A stretch of DNA of 64,000 nt from Pezicula radicicola (GCA_003008705.1 PDUO01000006.1:443295-507294), one strand, 5' to 3'; positions 1 through 10,795 are shown, counted from the first letter of the stretch. The notes: generated by a model from the sequence alone, not told the origin. Numbers and translations: made by a program.

Positions 1-1134
1 ACTCTGCAGAAGCTGCTGTCGTTCTACATGCCAAGTTACAGGCTCGGATGTTCCTTCCGGACTTGGGATCTGCTTGTTTACTTCGACCTCTTTCCTCTTC
101 AACTGGACTTCCTCTGCAAATTGCAATCTTTCACGCTCAAACATTTCATTCCGTTTGCTTAGTTCCTGCCACTGTGCTGCTAGCTGATCGCGCTCTTCTT
201 GAGATGCTTCGTAGGAATTCTCATCTTGACCTTGGGCACCAGGCTCTTTTCTTTGTTTTAATCTGAGTCTATCGTTGTCCTCCATAACTACACGTAAATG
301 TTCTTCAAGAGTAGTTAAGCGCTTTGCAATGTCCCAATTCGTTTCCTCGAGTTGCTGCTTCTCGGCTTTCAAGGCCTCAATTTCTTGCCTCTTGCGTTCC
401 CGCGACTTCTCAGCAGCCAGACGATTACTAAGAAGCCTCTCAACACGTCGTTGTTCCCTTTCATCCTCAGTCTTCGCACGCTTTCTTCTGTGCGGACTAG
501 GGTCCTCAGCCGATAGCGACCGCGGAACAGTGGAGGTAGATTGCCCATGTTGCTGCGTAGAGAATGTCCGCTTGTGATTCTGCCCCTCCACGTTGTGTTT
601 GCTTCGGTCATCGTCCTCGCTAGCCATCCCCGAAACCTCTCTGTCTCTATGGTCCAGGCCACCATTGTGTTCAATTTCATTCTCGTTTGCATTCTCATTC
701 TCGCTTTCGACTTCTAGAATCTCGAAGTCCTCCTTGCCAGCCATAGTTGAATTTGACTCTTGGTTGCTCGATTCGTAATTGGCGGCCGTAGAGCTAGCGT
801 ACCCAGGAGTGAGGAAATTAATGAATTCAGTACTCGTAATAGGAGGGTATCCACAAGCGTCCCCTCGTTTCGCACAACGTGCACATGGTTTTCCCTCGTC
901 GCATTTGACCTTGCTAGCCCTAGGAATTCGACTCAGTGAATAATCTAGCCTACGCGGGGGAAGCGGAACTCACCTGCAGCTGTAGCAGATGACTTTTCTG
1001 CTCCGCCTATGTACGGCAGTGTTGACAGCGTTTGATATGCTATCAGTTGTGCTTACAACTTTATGTGCTGGCTCGTCGTGTTGATATGATGGCGTGCTAT
1101 CTCGGATTGTAGCAGCATTCTCTTCTCCGGGCAT
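1..1134 (-). CDS. Zn2Cys6 + HacA-like bZIP transcription factor (3' part outside window)
   Basis: Probable nuclear DNA-binding regulator. Exons are 1134-974 and 919-1; the intron 973-920 has donor GTGAGT and acceptor CTAG. The visible part is 360 residues and open to the edge. Spliced residues about 50-75 form a perfect binuclear zinc cluster, C-x2-C-x6-C-x5-C-x2-C-x6-C, starting CYSC and ending with Cys before GYPP. The intron cuts the cluster after its second Cys. Without any stop the frame continues to a bZIP: basic region RKRAKTEDE..EQRR then NRLAAEKSRERKR, followed by a zipper with hydrophobic residues every seven (L, L, I, L, V). The RKRAKTED/EQRR context resembles HacA/Hac1, the unfolded-protein-response factor. 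A second in-frame ATG at 744 would give a bZIP-only protein. The double DNA-binding architecture is unusual. Seen: both motifs in one frame; inferred: one fused protein and HacA affinity. Confidence 0.8.
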
Positions 1135-2655
1135 TTAATCCGCAGCCTTGTTCACCGTGCAGAGAAGTTCCTGCGAAAGTTGTTGGCAGACAGTTTGATC
1201 TGCTGTTGCGATCGATCATCGAGGACGATCAACGTGTCTCGAGTCCACATTCCCATGTGCACGGGCCTCTGGTCATGTGGGATCACCCCTACATAAGCAT
1301 TTCACACCATTCCAGGTTGATTTTATATCTATCTATCTCTGCATTCCAAGTGAACATCTTACTACAACCTGGTGCAGTCATCAAAACAACCTACCTACCG
1401 TAGTACTGGTCAAACCTTACCTAGGTAGACAACTCTGGCACCTCAGGAACCCACAGCTTTAGGCTGAACAAACTTCTAGGCTTCCCTTTCCCTAAATGCC
1501 CTTGAAAAGCTCATCTTTCTGCCCCGCATCAACTTTCGAAGTACAAAACGAGGGTCGTGGAAAAATACTGTGGGAGGAGGGCGGCGCAGGGGGTTTATTG
1601 AAGAAGAAAAAAAAAGGCATTCCCACTCCACGTTGCGATCTCGAACTCCGTGATCGTCTGGTCAAACGAAACTAATTCTCCAGAATGCTCAGGTGGCAGC
1701 TAGTTTAATTTTGCCTGAAGCTGGACCTACGGTAAAAGCCGTGGTGGCATTGTTATTAGGCTGTCTCTTCTTCCAAGCCAGATTATCTCGCACCATACCG
1801 GGGGTGGGAGGTACAAAGTGCATAAAGAATCTTTGTTTATCTTAAATTTACATGCCACGTCTCCCCCGGAGACACCCTGAGTTTTGCCCTGGTATTTCCC
1901 CTCAAAAAGAACCTCTCATATATCTTAGAGCTTAGGTGCGTTTGATTTTCTCCCAGTATTCAAGGTGTTAGCCCACTAGTCTCCCTCTTGAGTTACCCAA
2001 GTATCCCAAGATCCCCTTGTTGGAAAGTTGTGACTGCTGAGCTTTGGATGTACAGTACTGTACTCCAGTTCAGGGTCTCCATTGGTTTCATTTCATTTTG
2101 TTTTCTTTTCATCTCCTCATTCTTCTCACAATTGTCCTTTTGGCTAAGCCCGACAATTTTGCCTTGAAAGGGACATTAAACCTAGGTCTACAAAGTAAAT
2201 GTTAAGTAGATAATTGCGGTCAGATGCAATGCAAAAAGCAGAGTTGAAGCATAAAAGATATATCCTGCATACAGCAGTAGGCCTTATAGCCATCATCCAG
2301 TCAGCCTTCATTAACCTTGACGTCCTGTCGCCGAGAGAAGTGTAGCGAGAAAAATAAGGCTGGGAAGCCTTGCGTAGGACTAATATATTATCCAATGAAA
2401 GTACACATGATGCTGCTTACCATTCAGGCTCGTCATCGCCTGGAATACCACCAATAGCTTTCACCAATTGACAAGCAAGGCTGAGGAATCATAAGACATA
2501 AAAGACACTGCCTCCTCTGTTGTGGCTTTTCTTTTTCTTTTACATTTCATACGCAAACAATCCATTCTTGTCACCATTTTTCAAACCTAAAAGCATCTAA
2601 GTCATCTTCTCAAATTTGCTCAAGCATACACCCAAAACACCCTTCTACTTCCAAA
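1135..2655. other. Intergenic, between divergent genes
   Basis: Shared upstream region of the minus-strand regulator and the plus-strand metallothionein-like gene. It holds CT-rich tracts and TACCTACC/CCTAGGTAG motifs near 1388-1430. I see no convincing gene; short ORFs here lack spliceable continuations or family resemblance. Confidence 0.5.
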
Positions 2656-3364
2656 ATGGCACCATCAACATGTTGTGGAAAGAGCGACAAAGGCTGCGTC
2701 TGCGGTAAGAGGACCTCTTCTTTCTTCTTTCTTTCTTTGTTCCTTCTTCTTTCTTCCTTCTTCTTTCTTCACTTTGCCCTCCAAACATCATCAACTCGAA
2801 ATCATTTTCAAGTCTCAGTACATACAGTCCTAACCATCAATAGCTTCTCAAGCAAAGTGCTCCTGCGGAGAGAAGAGTGCTCTTCAGTGCACCTGTGCCA
2901 AGGCTGAGGTCGAAAACAAGATTGCTGGCCCTCGCTGTTCGTGCCGTAAGTATCTTCTTCAGTATTTAGTGTTACTGAAAGCAACGACTAACTTTCCAAG
3001 GTGCTCGTCCTGCCGGGTCATGCAATTGCGAACGTTCTGCCAAGGAAAATACATCCCCTGCCGGAGATCTTTGCTCGTGTGGTGCTCGCCCCGCTGGTAA
3101 GTGGCATGCATACAATGGTTAATCATTGAGTTCTCCCCTGAAGGCGACAAAAACAAACTTGATGACCAAGAGGCCTTCATTTCTCTGTCCTATCCCTATT
3201 CTAAAAGCACGCGATGTGCTGGGCGGGTATTTCATGGCTCAGATGCTCATCATGACCTCAACAAGTTAGCAATCCCACTAACATTCGTACCAGATGCCTG
3301 TACGTGCGAGAAGGCTGCTGGTGGACTTCTTCCTACCGAGACCGATTTTACGACTCAACGGTAG
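2656..3364 (+). CDS. Cysteine-rich metallothionein-like protein (DUF7871-type)
   Basis: Small metal-binding-type protein of 102 residues. Exons are 2656-2704, 2853-2945, 3001-3096 and 3294-3364, phases consistent throughout. It carries 16 cysteines, nearly all as CxC pairs (KCSC, QCTC, RCSC, SCNC, LCSC, ACTC), spaced by repeats of the form ARPAG..CxCE+xAxEN. It ends with the acidic/Thr tail TETDFTTQR. This layout matches a widespread small Cys-rich family of filamentous ascomycetes (I recall it as DUF7871; family name from memory). Copper or zinc binding is inferred from cysteine spacing; no experimental role is implied. The second and third exons correspond closely to repeat units, suggesting growth by exon-sized duplication. 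Only 48 bp separate its stop from the next gene's start. Confidence 0.88.
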
Positions 3365-3412
3365 ATGGCCTTGATCTGAAATAAAGGGAATTTCATTCAT
3401 CGCCAGCATATA

Positions 3413-4270
3413 ATGTCTTGGCTATTGGCTACGACAGCATTGGGGGTTTTCGTTGGTCTCACTCTATACGACCCGTTAAGATATGGCTCTCTGGAGGACT
3501 TGACAAAGGTACCTGCAATAATTGTCAACAGATTATCAGCTTTATATGAACGGTTGCTGTATGCTTGGTCGAGGTTATCGGGTTTATACGCAGAGTCGGG
3601 CTTACATGAATGGGTGATGCATACATGGACGGGAGTACTTGGCCGCGTGGTCTCATTAGGATCAATTGTACATCATTCTGGCTTAACCCCCCTGGTCACT
3701 GTTCTTTCCCTTATTGTCGTCTACTTGCACCTGATAGAAGCGGTTCCCCTTGACTATATGCCTCGATTTCTCTGGGTATTGTTTTGGAACTATCGGGCGA
3801 ACTTTCTTTTGCGGTTCGACGAGGACCAAGATGGGGAAGCGACGCGGCTGTATGTGGAACACACTTTTGAGCCTTTCACCGTTCCGCTCCAACGTTTCGT
3901 CAAGTTATGTTGGGGTTTGATACGTCTGGCTGGCACATTCGGATACCACTCGAGTGCTTTTGTTTGGACAGGAATCAGAATGGCCACTTGGGATCCGTTT
4001 ATCGATTTAATCCGTCGTCTTTGGGCCCAAATTCTGCTGGAATATGATAAGATTAATCCCTTGATACCCATGGAAGACACAGATGAAGAACAAGATAGTG
4101 GAGACGAGGCAGAGAACGATAGAAAAGAAGGGAAATTGAATGGCTCCAGAGAAAAGAGGAAACATAACAAAAAGGAAGGCGGCAAAACAGATCAATCTAA
4201 GGAGGTGAAGAAGCGCAACGGAAGGAAATCCCAAGGGCAGAATAAAGGGAAAGGAGGGAGAAAGCGTTAG
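3413..4270 (+). CDS. Membrane protein with Lys-rich tail, unknown function
   Basis: Single-exon protein of 285 residues that I do not recognise. Hydrophobic segments lie at about residues 2-20 and 92-112, with further Trp/Phe-rich stretches at about 115-127, so it is probably anchored in a membrane. The last 65 residues are extremely charged: an acidic patch (EDTDEEQDSGDEAEND) followed by a Lys/Arg/Gly-rich tail. The start at 3413 is the first ATG after the preceding gene's stop. The ATG lies 48 bp downstream of that stop on the same strand, so the intergenic space must contain both a terminator and a promoter, or read-through transcription occurs. A nucleolar or ribosome-associated role of the basic tail is possible but unsupported. 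Confidence 0.72.
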   Translation: MSWLLATTALGVFVGLTLYDPLRYGSLEDLTKVPAIIVNRLSALYERLLYAWSRLSGLYAESGLHEWVMHTWTGVLGRVVSLGSIVHHSGLTPLVTVLSLIVVYLHLIEAVPLDYMPRFLWVLFWNYRANFLLRFDEDQDGEATRLYVEHTFEPFTVPLQRFVKLCWGLIRLAGTFGYHSSAFVWTGIRMATWDPFIDLIRRLWAQILLEYDKINPLIPMEDTDEEQDSGDEAENDRKEGKLNGSREKRKHNKKEGGKTDQSKEVKKRNGRKSQGQNKGKGGRKR

Positions 4271-4983
4271 CGGATAGATAGAATCATATAGGTTATCAAA
4301 TGTTGCAAGGACATGTTCTTGTGGAACCTCTGCCATGGCCACTCAAAGTGTGCAGCACTTCAAGCAGAAGGTAGAAAGAAAGAATACTGGCTTGACACAC
4401 TAAACAACCCATTTAGTTTATATCCCAGATACTTTTTCTTACAACAGCCCTTAAGGTTAGACTTGACCGCAATGATAACCGTGCAATATCTAAGGTAGGT
4501 AGATCGAAAGATCTATGGCACATAATCACGTTGTTTCTAAATGTGCTGATTGTCACGTGGCACATTTGTTGCATAAGGTATGTTGCGTTCAGTGGCGACT
4601 TGTTGTGTTGCTGTAATCAATAAGAGTGACCTATTTAAGAATACAATAGCAACTAATTAGCTGCACCTTTCCTACAGAGTACCTAAGTACCGAGAGATTG
4701 TTAAAAAGACGTCCCTTGCAATTGTGCAGCCTGGGGTTGTTGTTGTCGCCTATGAGCACGAACCACCGTACCCCTGTAAATCCTCGATTTTTTGGCCGTT
4801 CAACGCGCTCTCGCGATTCTCTCACTCACCTTCTTTCGATTTTCACATCGACCAATTCTTCTTCACCTCTTTCAATTCTTCCAACTTCGCGCATTCATCC
4901 CGATACTTCTGGATCTGCTACAGCTTCTCGATAACCAAATCTCACCGTCAAACCCCTTGTCGCCAACACTGACATTACGCAAA
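4271..4983. other. Intergenic / RCC1 promoter
   Basis: Upstream region of the RCC1 gene. The final 200 bp are pyrimidine-rich (TTCTTCACCTCTTTC-like), typical of fungal 5' untranslated regions. An open frame runs into the RCC1 ORF from 4792, but the conserved MPPKK start is at 4984. Confidence 0.5.
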
Positions 4984-6907
4984 ATGCCGCCAAAGAAGGC
5001 AGCGCCAGCGAAGTCATCGAAGGCAACGTCTCGAGCTCAGCCTGCAAAGACTGCCGCTCCTGCGAGTGCCGTAGCACCAAAGGCGAACAAGAGAAAAGCA
5101 GCTGAAGAAATTGACGAACCCGAGCCTAAGAAGGCGAAGGCTGCAGATGCGCCAGCTTCCAAAACCACCAAGAAGACTGCTGCAGCAAAGACGACGACGA
5201 AGAAGGCCGTAGCGTCAAAACCTGTAGCTTCTAAACCCGCCGCTGCGAAACCTGCTGCGAAGAAGGCGGCTCTCAAGGAAGAGGCCTCCAAGCCAGTTGC
5301 TACAAAGGCTCCAGCCAAGAAGACTGCTGCTGTAAGTTTCATGTCAGATCATGCATTCTCGACTGTTGACACTCATTACCAGACTAAGAAAGCTGCAACA
5401 CCTGTCCCAGCCGCGAAGCCAGCCAAAGCCGCAAAAACTGCAAAGCCCGCTCCTCCAAAGAAAGCTGCTCCCATCATCAACACACCTCCTACCCAAAAGC
5501 TCGACATCTACGTCTTTGGTGAAGGCTCTTCCGGCGAGCTGGGACTTGGAAGCGTCAAGTACGATGGCAAGATGCCTATTGACGTCAAGCGCCCCCGGAT
5601 CAATGAGAACCTGTCTGCTAAGACTGTTGGGGTAGTCCAAATCGCAGTTGGTGGTATGCACTGCGCTGCATTAACGCACGATAACAAGATCTTGACTTGG
5701 GGTGTTAATGACCAAGGTGCACTTGGACGAGACACTACCTGGAGTGGTGGATTGAAGGATATTGACGCAAAGGAAGATTCTGATTCAGACAGCGATGATG
5801 ACGACGATGACACTGGAATGAACCCAAGAGAGTCTACTCCCACCCAGGTTGATTCGGCTTACTTCCCAGAAGGCACCACCTTTGCCAGCTTGGTGTGTAG
5901 CGACAGTGCAACATTTGCTCTCACAACAGATGGTCTTGTTTATGGCTGGGGCACATTCAGAGTAAGTTTATATGATAGTGATAATGATAATCCACATTAC
6001 TAACAACAACAGGGCAATGATGGTATACTTGGCTTCAGAGACGGCATAAACTCCCAACGCACTCCTGCACTTATTCCAGAGCTGAAGAACATTACTGGTT
6101 TAGCCACTGGTACTAACCATGTTCTCGCTGTCAATACCAAAGGAAAGGTTTTTGGCTGGGGTGCTGGTGAACAAAACCAACTCGCTCGTCGTGTTGTAAG
6201 CCGCACCGCAACAGGTGCTCTGATACCTCGGGAGTTCGGACTTCAGCGCAAGAACATCACTTACGTCGCATGTGGAGATTATCACAGCTTTGCTATGGAC
6301 AACAAGGGTAATGTGTATTCTTGGGGTCTCAACACGTTCGGGCAAACTGGAATTCCGAAGGAAGACGAGGAAGACAATGCCATCAATGTCCCCACCTTGG
6401 TTGAGAGCCTTAAAGACTATGAAATCAAACAAATTTCAGGTGGCTCTCACCACACCATTTCTTGCACCAAGACAGGAGAAGTTCTCGTCTGGGGCCGTAT
6501 CGACAATGCACAGGGTGGTATGGATGTTTCTAAGTTCCCCAAGGACAAGCTCTTCGTTGATGAAAATGAGAGACCACGATATCTCATAAAGCCTGCTGTT
6601 ATTCCCGGTATGTCGTTATAACCTAATGTGATTGAACTTCTGCTAATATCTCCTAGGTCTTGACGCTGCTGCTATCTCTGCCGGTGCCGACCATTGCCTG
6701 GTCATCACTAACGATGGCAAAGCATACTCTTGGGGCTTCTCTGGCAATTACCAGACAGGACAAGGTACTACCGAGGATATTAAAGAGGCAACACACATTG
6801 GAAACAGTGCTCTGGCTGGAAAGCATCTGGTTTGGGCAGGCGCTGGTGGGCAGTTCTCAGCATTGGCCGGTAATCCACAGGATGCACAAATGGCGAATGG
6901 CATTTAA
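4984..6907 (+). CDS. RCC1-family Ran guanine-nucleotide exchange factor (Pim1/Srm1-like)
   Basis: Chromatin-bound exchange factor for the Ran GTPase, needed for nuclear transport and mitotic control. Exons are 4984-5331, 5383-5961, 6013-6607 and 6657-6907 (590 residues). The first intron is 51 bp and contains no in-frame stop. Seven RCC1 blades are recognisable by their W-G / G-x-x-G-x-L cores: YVFGEGSSGELGLG, TWGVNDQGALG, YGWGTFRGNDG, FGWGAGEQNQLA, YSWGLNTFGQTG, VWGRIDNAQGG and YSWGFSGNYQTG. The N-terminal about 155 residues are an Ala/Lys/Pro tail like a histone H1 tail, expected to carry nuclear localisation and DNA/nucleosome contacts. An acidic loop (DSDSDSDDDDDDTG) interrupts the second blade region. 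The start MPPKK is preceded by a fungal-type AAAATG context. Confidence 0.95.
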
Positions 6908-7261
6908 AACTTTGTAATAAATGGAGGGAAGGATATGATGAACTTCAATGTAACTTTGGGGATAAGCGGTTAGGGATAAGCATTGGGGATACCTGCATTA
7001 GATCATTCATGGCGCAACAATAGGGCGGCGTAAAAATAAGATGTCTTTCACTACTCGTATGCATGGCTCCTTGATGGCATACTTTCATGCTACATGATGA
7101 GTTACGTTGTGATCTTGAATGCCACTTTCAATTTCAAGTTCGAGCCTTCACTGCAATCTTTCCTCTATTGATACAGCTCAGTGCTACAAGCGTGTTGGGA
7201 GGGAGTATCGACCATTCTGACAAGGCTGTGGCGAGGCTGACATAACCAAGTAGGTACGTAC
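6908..7261. other. Intergenic
   Basis: Terminator of RCC1 and promoter of RAD10. A TAGGTACGTACATG stretch precedes the first ATG of the next gene. No gene seen. Confidence 0.4.
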
Positions 7262-8509
7262 ATGAGCTACTTGGTGAACATTGAAAATGGATATTCCCTT
7301 TCCCTATCTACAAACCAAACAACATCGCAACCCGACATCATAGATATGGATGATGATGATGAATTCGGTACTGATGCCGACTTTCTAGCTGCTCTGGCAG
7401 CATCAGAATCTGTGAGCGCACCACCTCGGGTCCAACAACCAACGCCGCAGCGACTCGATCGCGCGCCTCCAGCAGCAAGCACCACATCCAACAGTTCCAA
7501 AGTTGTGCAGCCTACTCCCCAAGCCATTGCAACGCGCTCTGTGGGCTCCTCGATCCTTGTCTCCCCGCGGCAGAAAGGGAACCCGATCCTAGCAAATATC
7601 CGTAACCAGCCATGGGAGTACTCCGACATCCCAGCCGATTACGTCCTAGGACTCACAACATGCGCCCTCTTCCTTTCTCTCAAGTACCATCGGCTTCATC
7701 CAGAGTATATCTATAACCGTATCAAGGGTCTCGCTGGCAAGTACAACCTGCGGGTCCTGCTCACCATGGTGGATATCTCGAATCACGAGGATAGTCTGAA
7801 GGAGCTAAGCAAGACCAGTTTGGTCAATAATGTCACCGTTATTCTGTGCTGGAGCGCAGCCGAGGCTGCCAGGTACCTAGAGTTGTACAAGAGCTATGAG
7901 CATGCCAATCCTACTGCCATCAGAGGTGCGGAGAGCAAGGGTTATGCGGAGAAGGTGGTGGATTTTGTCACGGTTCCTAGAAGTATTAATAAGACGGATG
8001 CCATTTCACTTGTTAGTGCTTTTGGGAGCGTGAGAGGAGCTATAAATGCTAGGCCGGAAGAGATTGCTGTGGTGGGTGGCTGGGGGGAGAAGAAAGTCAA
8101 AAAGTGGTGTGCTGTTGTTGATGAGCCGTTTAGGGTCAGGCAGGCGGCTAAGAGAAGTCTCATCAGGAATGAGACAACTCAAGGCGAGTCCGGAGAGCAA
8201 GATAGTGTACTTGATCGTGCAATACCTTTGAGTAGGGTTCCTTTGCGACAGACAAATTCCACAGCAGGGACTGAGAATGGCAACGAGAAAGAGAAAGATA
8301 AAGAGGCAGAGCAATCAAAAGTGCCTGATAAACCCGAACAATTCCAGATTTGGGATCCTGATGATGACGATGATGAGGAGGCTCTCATCGAGGCCGCCGT
8401 GGAAGAAGCAGAGAGGGCAGCGCAGGAGAGAAGGGTGGAGGCAGCAAGAAAAGACGACGAGCTCAGTGGTGGAGTCGCTGCTGCTCTAGCAAAGTTACGA
8501 AAACAATAG
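7262..8509 (+). CDS. rad10: DNA excision-repair protein Rad10/ERCC1/Swi10
   Basis: Non-catalytic partner of the XPF/Rad1 nuclease that cuts 5' of lesions in nucleotide-excision repair and in single-strand annealing. Single exon, 415 residues from 7262. An in-frame ATG at 7346 starting MDDDDEFGTD is an equally plausible start and would give 387 residues. The central domain starts at GNPILANIRNQPWEY (the conserved ERCC1 entry) and continues through DYVLG.TTCALFLSLKYH and NVTVILCWSAAEAARYLE. It is followed by a tandem helix-hairpin-helix region, with VTVPRSINKTDA and VVGGWGEKKVKKW. The C-terminus is acidic and Glu/Ala-rich (ISO: EEALIEAAVEEAERAAQE), longer than in animal ERCC1 but common in fungi. 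Neighbouring genes are unrelated. Confidence 0.95.
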   Translation: MSYLVNIENGYSLSLSTNQTTSQPDIIDMDDDDEFGTDADFLAALAASESVSAPPRVQQPTPQRLDRAPPAASTTSNSSKVVQPTPQAIATRSVGSSILVSPRQKGNPILANIRNQPWEYSDIPADYVLGLTTCALFLSLKYHRLHPEYIYNRIKGLAGKYNLRVLLTMVDISNHEDSLKELSKTSLVNNVTVILCWSAAEAARYLELYKSYEHANPTAIRGAESKGYAEKVVDFVTVPRSINKTDAISLVSAFGSVRGAINARPEEIAVVGGWGEKKVKKWCAVVDEPFRVRQAAKRSLIRNETTQGESGEQDSVLDRAIPLSRVPLRQTNSTAGTENGNEKEKDKEAEQSKVPDKPEQFQIWDPDDDDDEEALIEAAVEEAERAAQERRVEAARKDDELSGGVAAALAKLRKQ

Positions 8510-9570
8510 TGTGGCATTGTGAGATGATTGACTGAGTTTACCCTATGTTTATGATCCACAGCCGCCAGCAATATAGGGTCAGGTAGGGGCTTATGCTCAT
8601 ATAATTCATGGCACAAGGTACGTGGCTAGCTGACAATTGGCCCCTTTAATGTAGGTCTTGCTTTGATCACTGACGCAGCTATAGCAGAACGTAAACAGAC
8701 ACCCAACATCTATTTTGGTCTATGCGAATGTATTATCAAGCCACACTGTTTGCTAAACTAAGCTGCAATCTACGTGCCTTTTGCAGGCTCTTCAACATGG
8801 ACCATTCACAGCAAAATACGCTCTGTGTGCTTAATAGTAAGAGTAAAGGTGACTTTCACACATCTTCAAGTGTACATAGAGCCACAGATAATTTTCGCTG
8901 AATGGATTTGGGGTCGTCTTTTCAGTGCAGCTGACATAATACGTTAGTACGGTCCTCACAGCACCTTTCTCGTGCTTATTTTTAGATGCAGCAAGGAAGC
9001 ATTATAGTAATTATCTTACTCTACCCACAAAACCTCAGCTCAAGAATTTAGATTAATCATTAGATGGAAGTACAAGCAAGACCTTTCTTTTAGTACGAAG
9101 TTCTCGTTCCTACCAGAAGTGTCATTTGCATACCTTATATAGCCTTCTGATCAAGGTCCTCTACGCTTGCATGTGGTTTGATTTGTTTGCTTTTTTCATA
9201 GACGGCTCCAGGCCAGGGGCCATGTCAGAGGTGCTATATACAAGCTTACTATTTCTGTATTGTATTCAAGTTCCAAGCTTCAATAAAACCCATAAAATCT
9301 CATTTATGTGGGAAAGTAGGGAAATAATACTCATTTTTTGGACGTTTTAAGGACAGTTTAGAATACTGTAAACTTAAATAGTAACCTCGATCCGGTGGTA
9401 TTTCGAACTTGGACAAAGAGAAATGTTCAACCCCTTTGTTAATGATAGCCACTTATATTCTTTGTCTGTACCTTCAAGAAGGCTGCGTACATTCTAGATG
9501 TGTGTACAGCTTTATTCCGCGATAGATTCACTTCCTTTAGATTCGGTTTTCGACAATATAACATTTTGCT
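8510..9570. other. AT-rich intergenic region
   Basis: Start of the AT-rich accessory region. Short ORFs are present but none has splice structure or family resemblance. No gene called. Confidence 0.4.
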
Positions 9571-10288
9571 ATGTCATACCGACCCTACAGGCTCATGGTC
9601 CCAGACCAAAATCCTCCTCCTGGTGCTCTAAGAGGCCCCCAATAAGTACTACGACCGCCGCAAAAGAACAATAGGTATCAACGACCTACTGCACCGGGAA
9701 CAATTTGGTGGTCAACGCCTAGGACAATGGGCGTTTGCCCCTGGACAAATCATATTAGGACCATATCATCATGGCCGGCCCTTTAGGCAAGAAGGAATTG
9801 GTCAAGAAACATGGACAAGTCTTGAAGACAAGAAAATTGGATACATACTCTTTAAATGGAATAAGTTTGTTGTAATGGTAGTCTACGACTTTCACGTCAT
9901 AGTACTACCCATCCACACGAACAGCAAGAGAGGTCTAGCAGAACAACATAGGAGAGATGACTAGTGCTCCGTCAGAGGACTCACAACCTTTCGAAACGAG
10001 CCCGCCAAAGAAAGTACTCATGACATCGTATTCGCAGAAGTTCACGCCAACTTTTGCCACAATAGATACGCCAATGATCCATGGTATCATGATTTTTCAT
10101 CAACGAATATTCGACTCAACAAACCTTACAACTTTGATAAATCTTTAAATTGTAGGATCGAGGGCAGAATTGCTACTAAAAGCTTTGATCGTTTACTTCA
10201 GCTTTATCAACGTTATTCTAGTGGTCCTGCTTTTCCTCTTGATCCTTCGGATCCATATAATCAGATTTATCAAAGGATTGCTTATTAG
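9571..10288 (+). pseudogene. DUF6590-family gene copy A, disrupted
   Basis: Broken member of the fungal DUF6590 family, function unknown. One frame is open from 9644 to the stop at 10286-10288 except for a single TAG at 9962-9964. The frame encodes a family core resembling copies B-D: ILFKWNKFVVMVVYDFHV then VLPIHTNSKRGLAEQ. After the TAG it encodes a C-terminal block STNIRLNKPYNFDKSLN then IEGRIATKSFDRLLQLYQR, which aligns with copy B (QLNRPYCFNYRTRCRREG). The natural N-terminus seems to begin at ATG 9571 (MSYRPYRLMVPDQNPPPG) in a different frame, so a small indel lies between 9571 and 9644. No splice pair removes the TAG. Probably a recent pseudogene; an assembly error cannot be excluded. 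Confidence 0.7.
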
Positions 10289-10795
10289 AATGAGTTTCCT
10301 CCTCTTGGGAGCTCGTGATGAATTATAATATTTCCTCGCGAGTCACAATATCTTCCTTGATTATCCTAGGTTGCGAGGACCGGATTTGTTTTGGGGGAGA
10401 ACTCCAATAATGAATTACTTTTGAGATGGAATTCTAGACTGGATTTATTGTTTTTTGATAGGGGCTAGGAGTTGGAATTTATGGTTGATGGCTTTTTTGC
10501 GGATAGATAATAGTGTTAGTTAGGGTTCTATAATTTTATAGTGTTATGATAGTTTATGTGTGATAGAATATTCGGACTTTACTTGGCTACTATTGAGATC
10601 AACATCATGAGACTATTCGAGTTAACGGTATATCTGAAGGTGTCGATCAATTGTTAATTAGAGATGGACAGCTACGAGATGCAGTGGTATTGAAGCATGA
10701 GTGAGAAATAAGACATCTCATTCTATGGTCTAGAAAAGCTCGAACTTCTGTTACTGTAGAACATAGTTTGCTGGCCCGAAGTTATTCAGACGATA
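10289..10795. other. AT-rich intergenic with possible coding relic
   Basis: Between the broken DUF6590 copy and the TIR element. A stretch at about 10600-10800 reads plausibly as protein in one frame (GISEGVDQLLIRDGQL, later LILWSRKARTSVTVEHSL) with one stop, and ends at the element's left TIR. I cannot assign it. Confidence 0.25.

Noticed and set aside
369..698. 109-codon minus-strand ORF starting MRMQTRMK
   Set aside because: Out-of-frame shadow of the Zn2Cys6-bZIP gene, whose true frame shows the bZIP motif.
4792..4983. Upstream extension of the RCC1 frame
   Set aside because: The conserved start MPPKK follows at 4984 and the upstream region is CT-rich 5' untranslated-like sequence.
5037..5342. 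Ala/Phe-rich minus-strand ORF
   Set aside because: Shadow of the Lys/Ala-rich RCC1 tail; composition is a mirror of that repeat.
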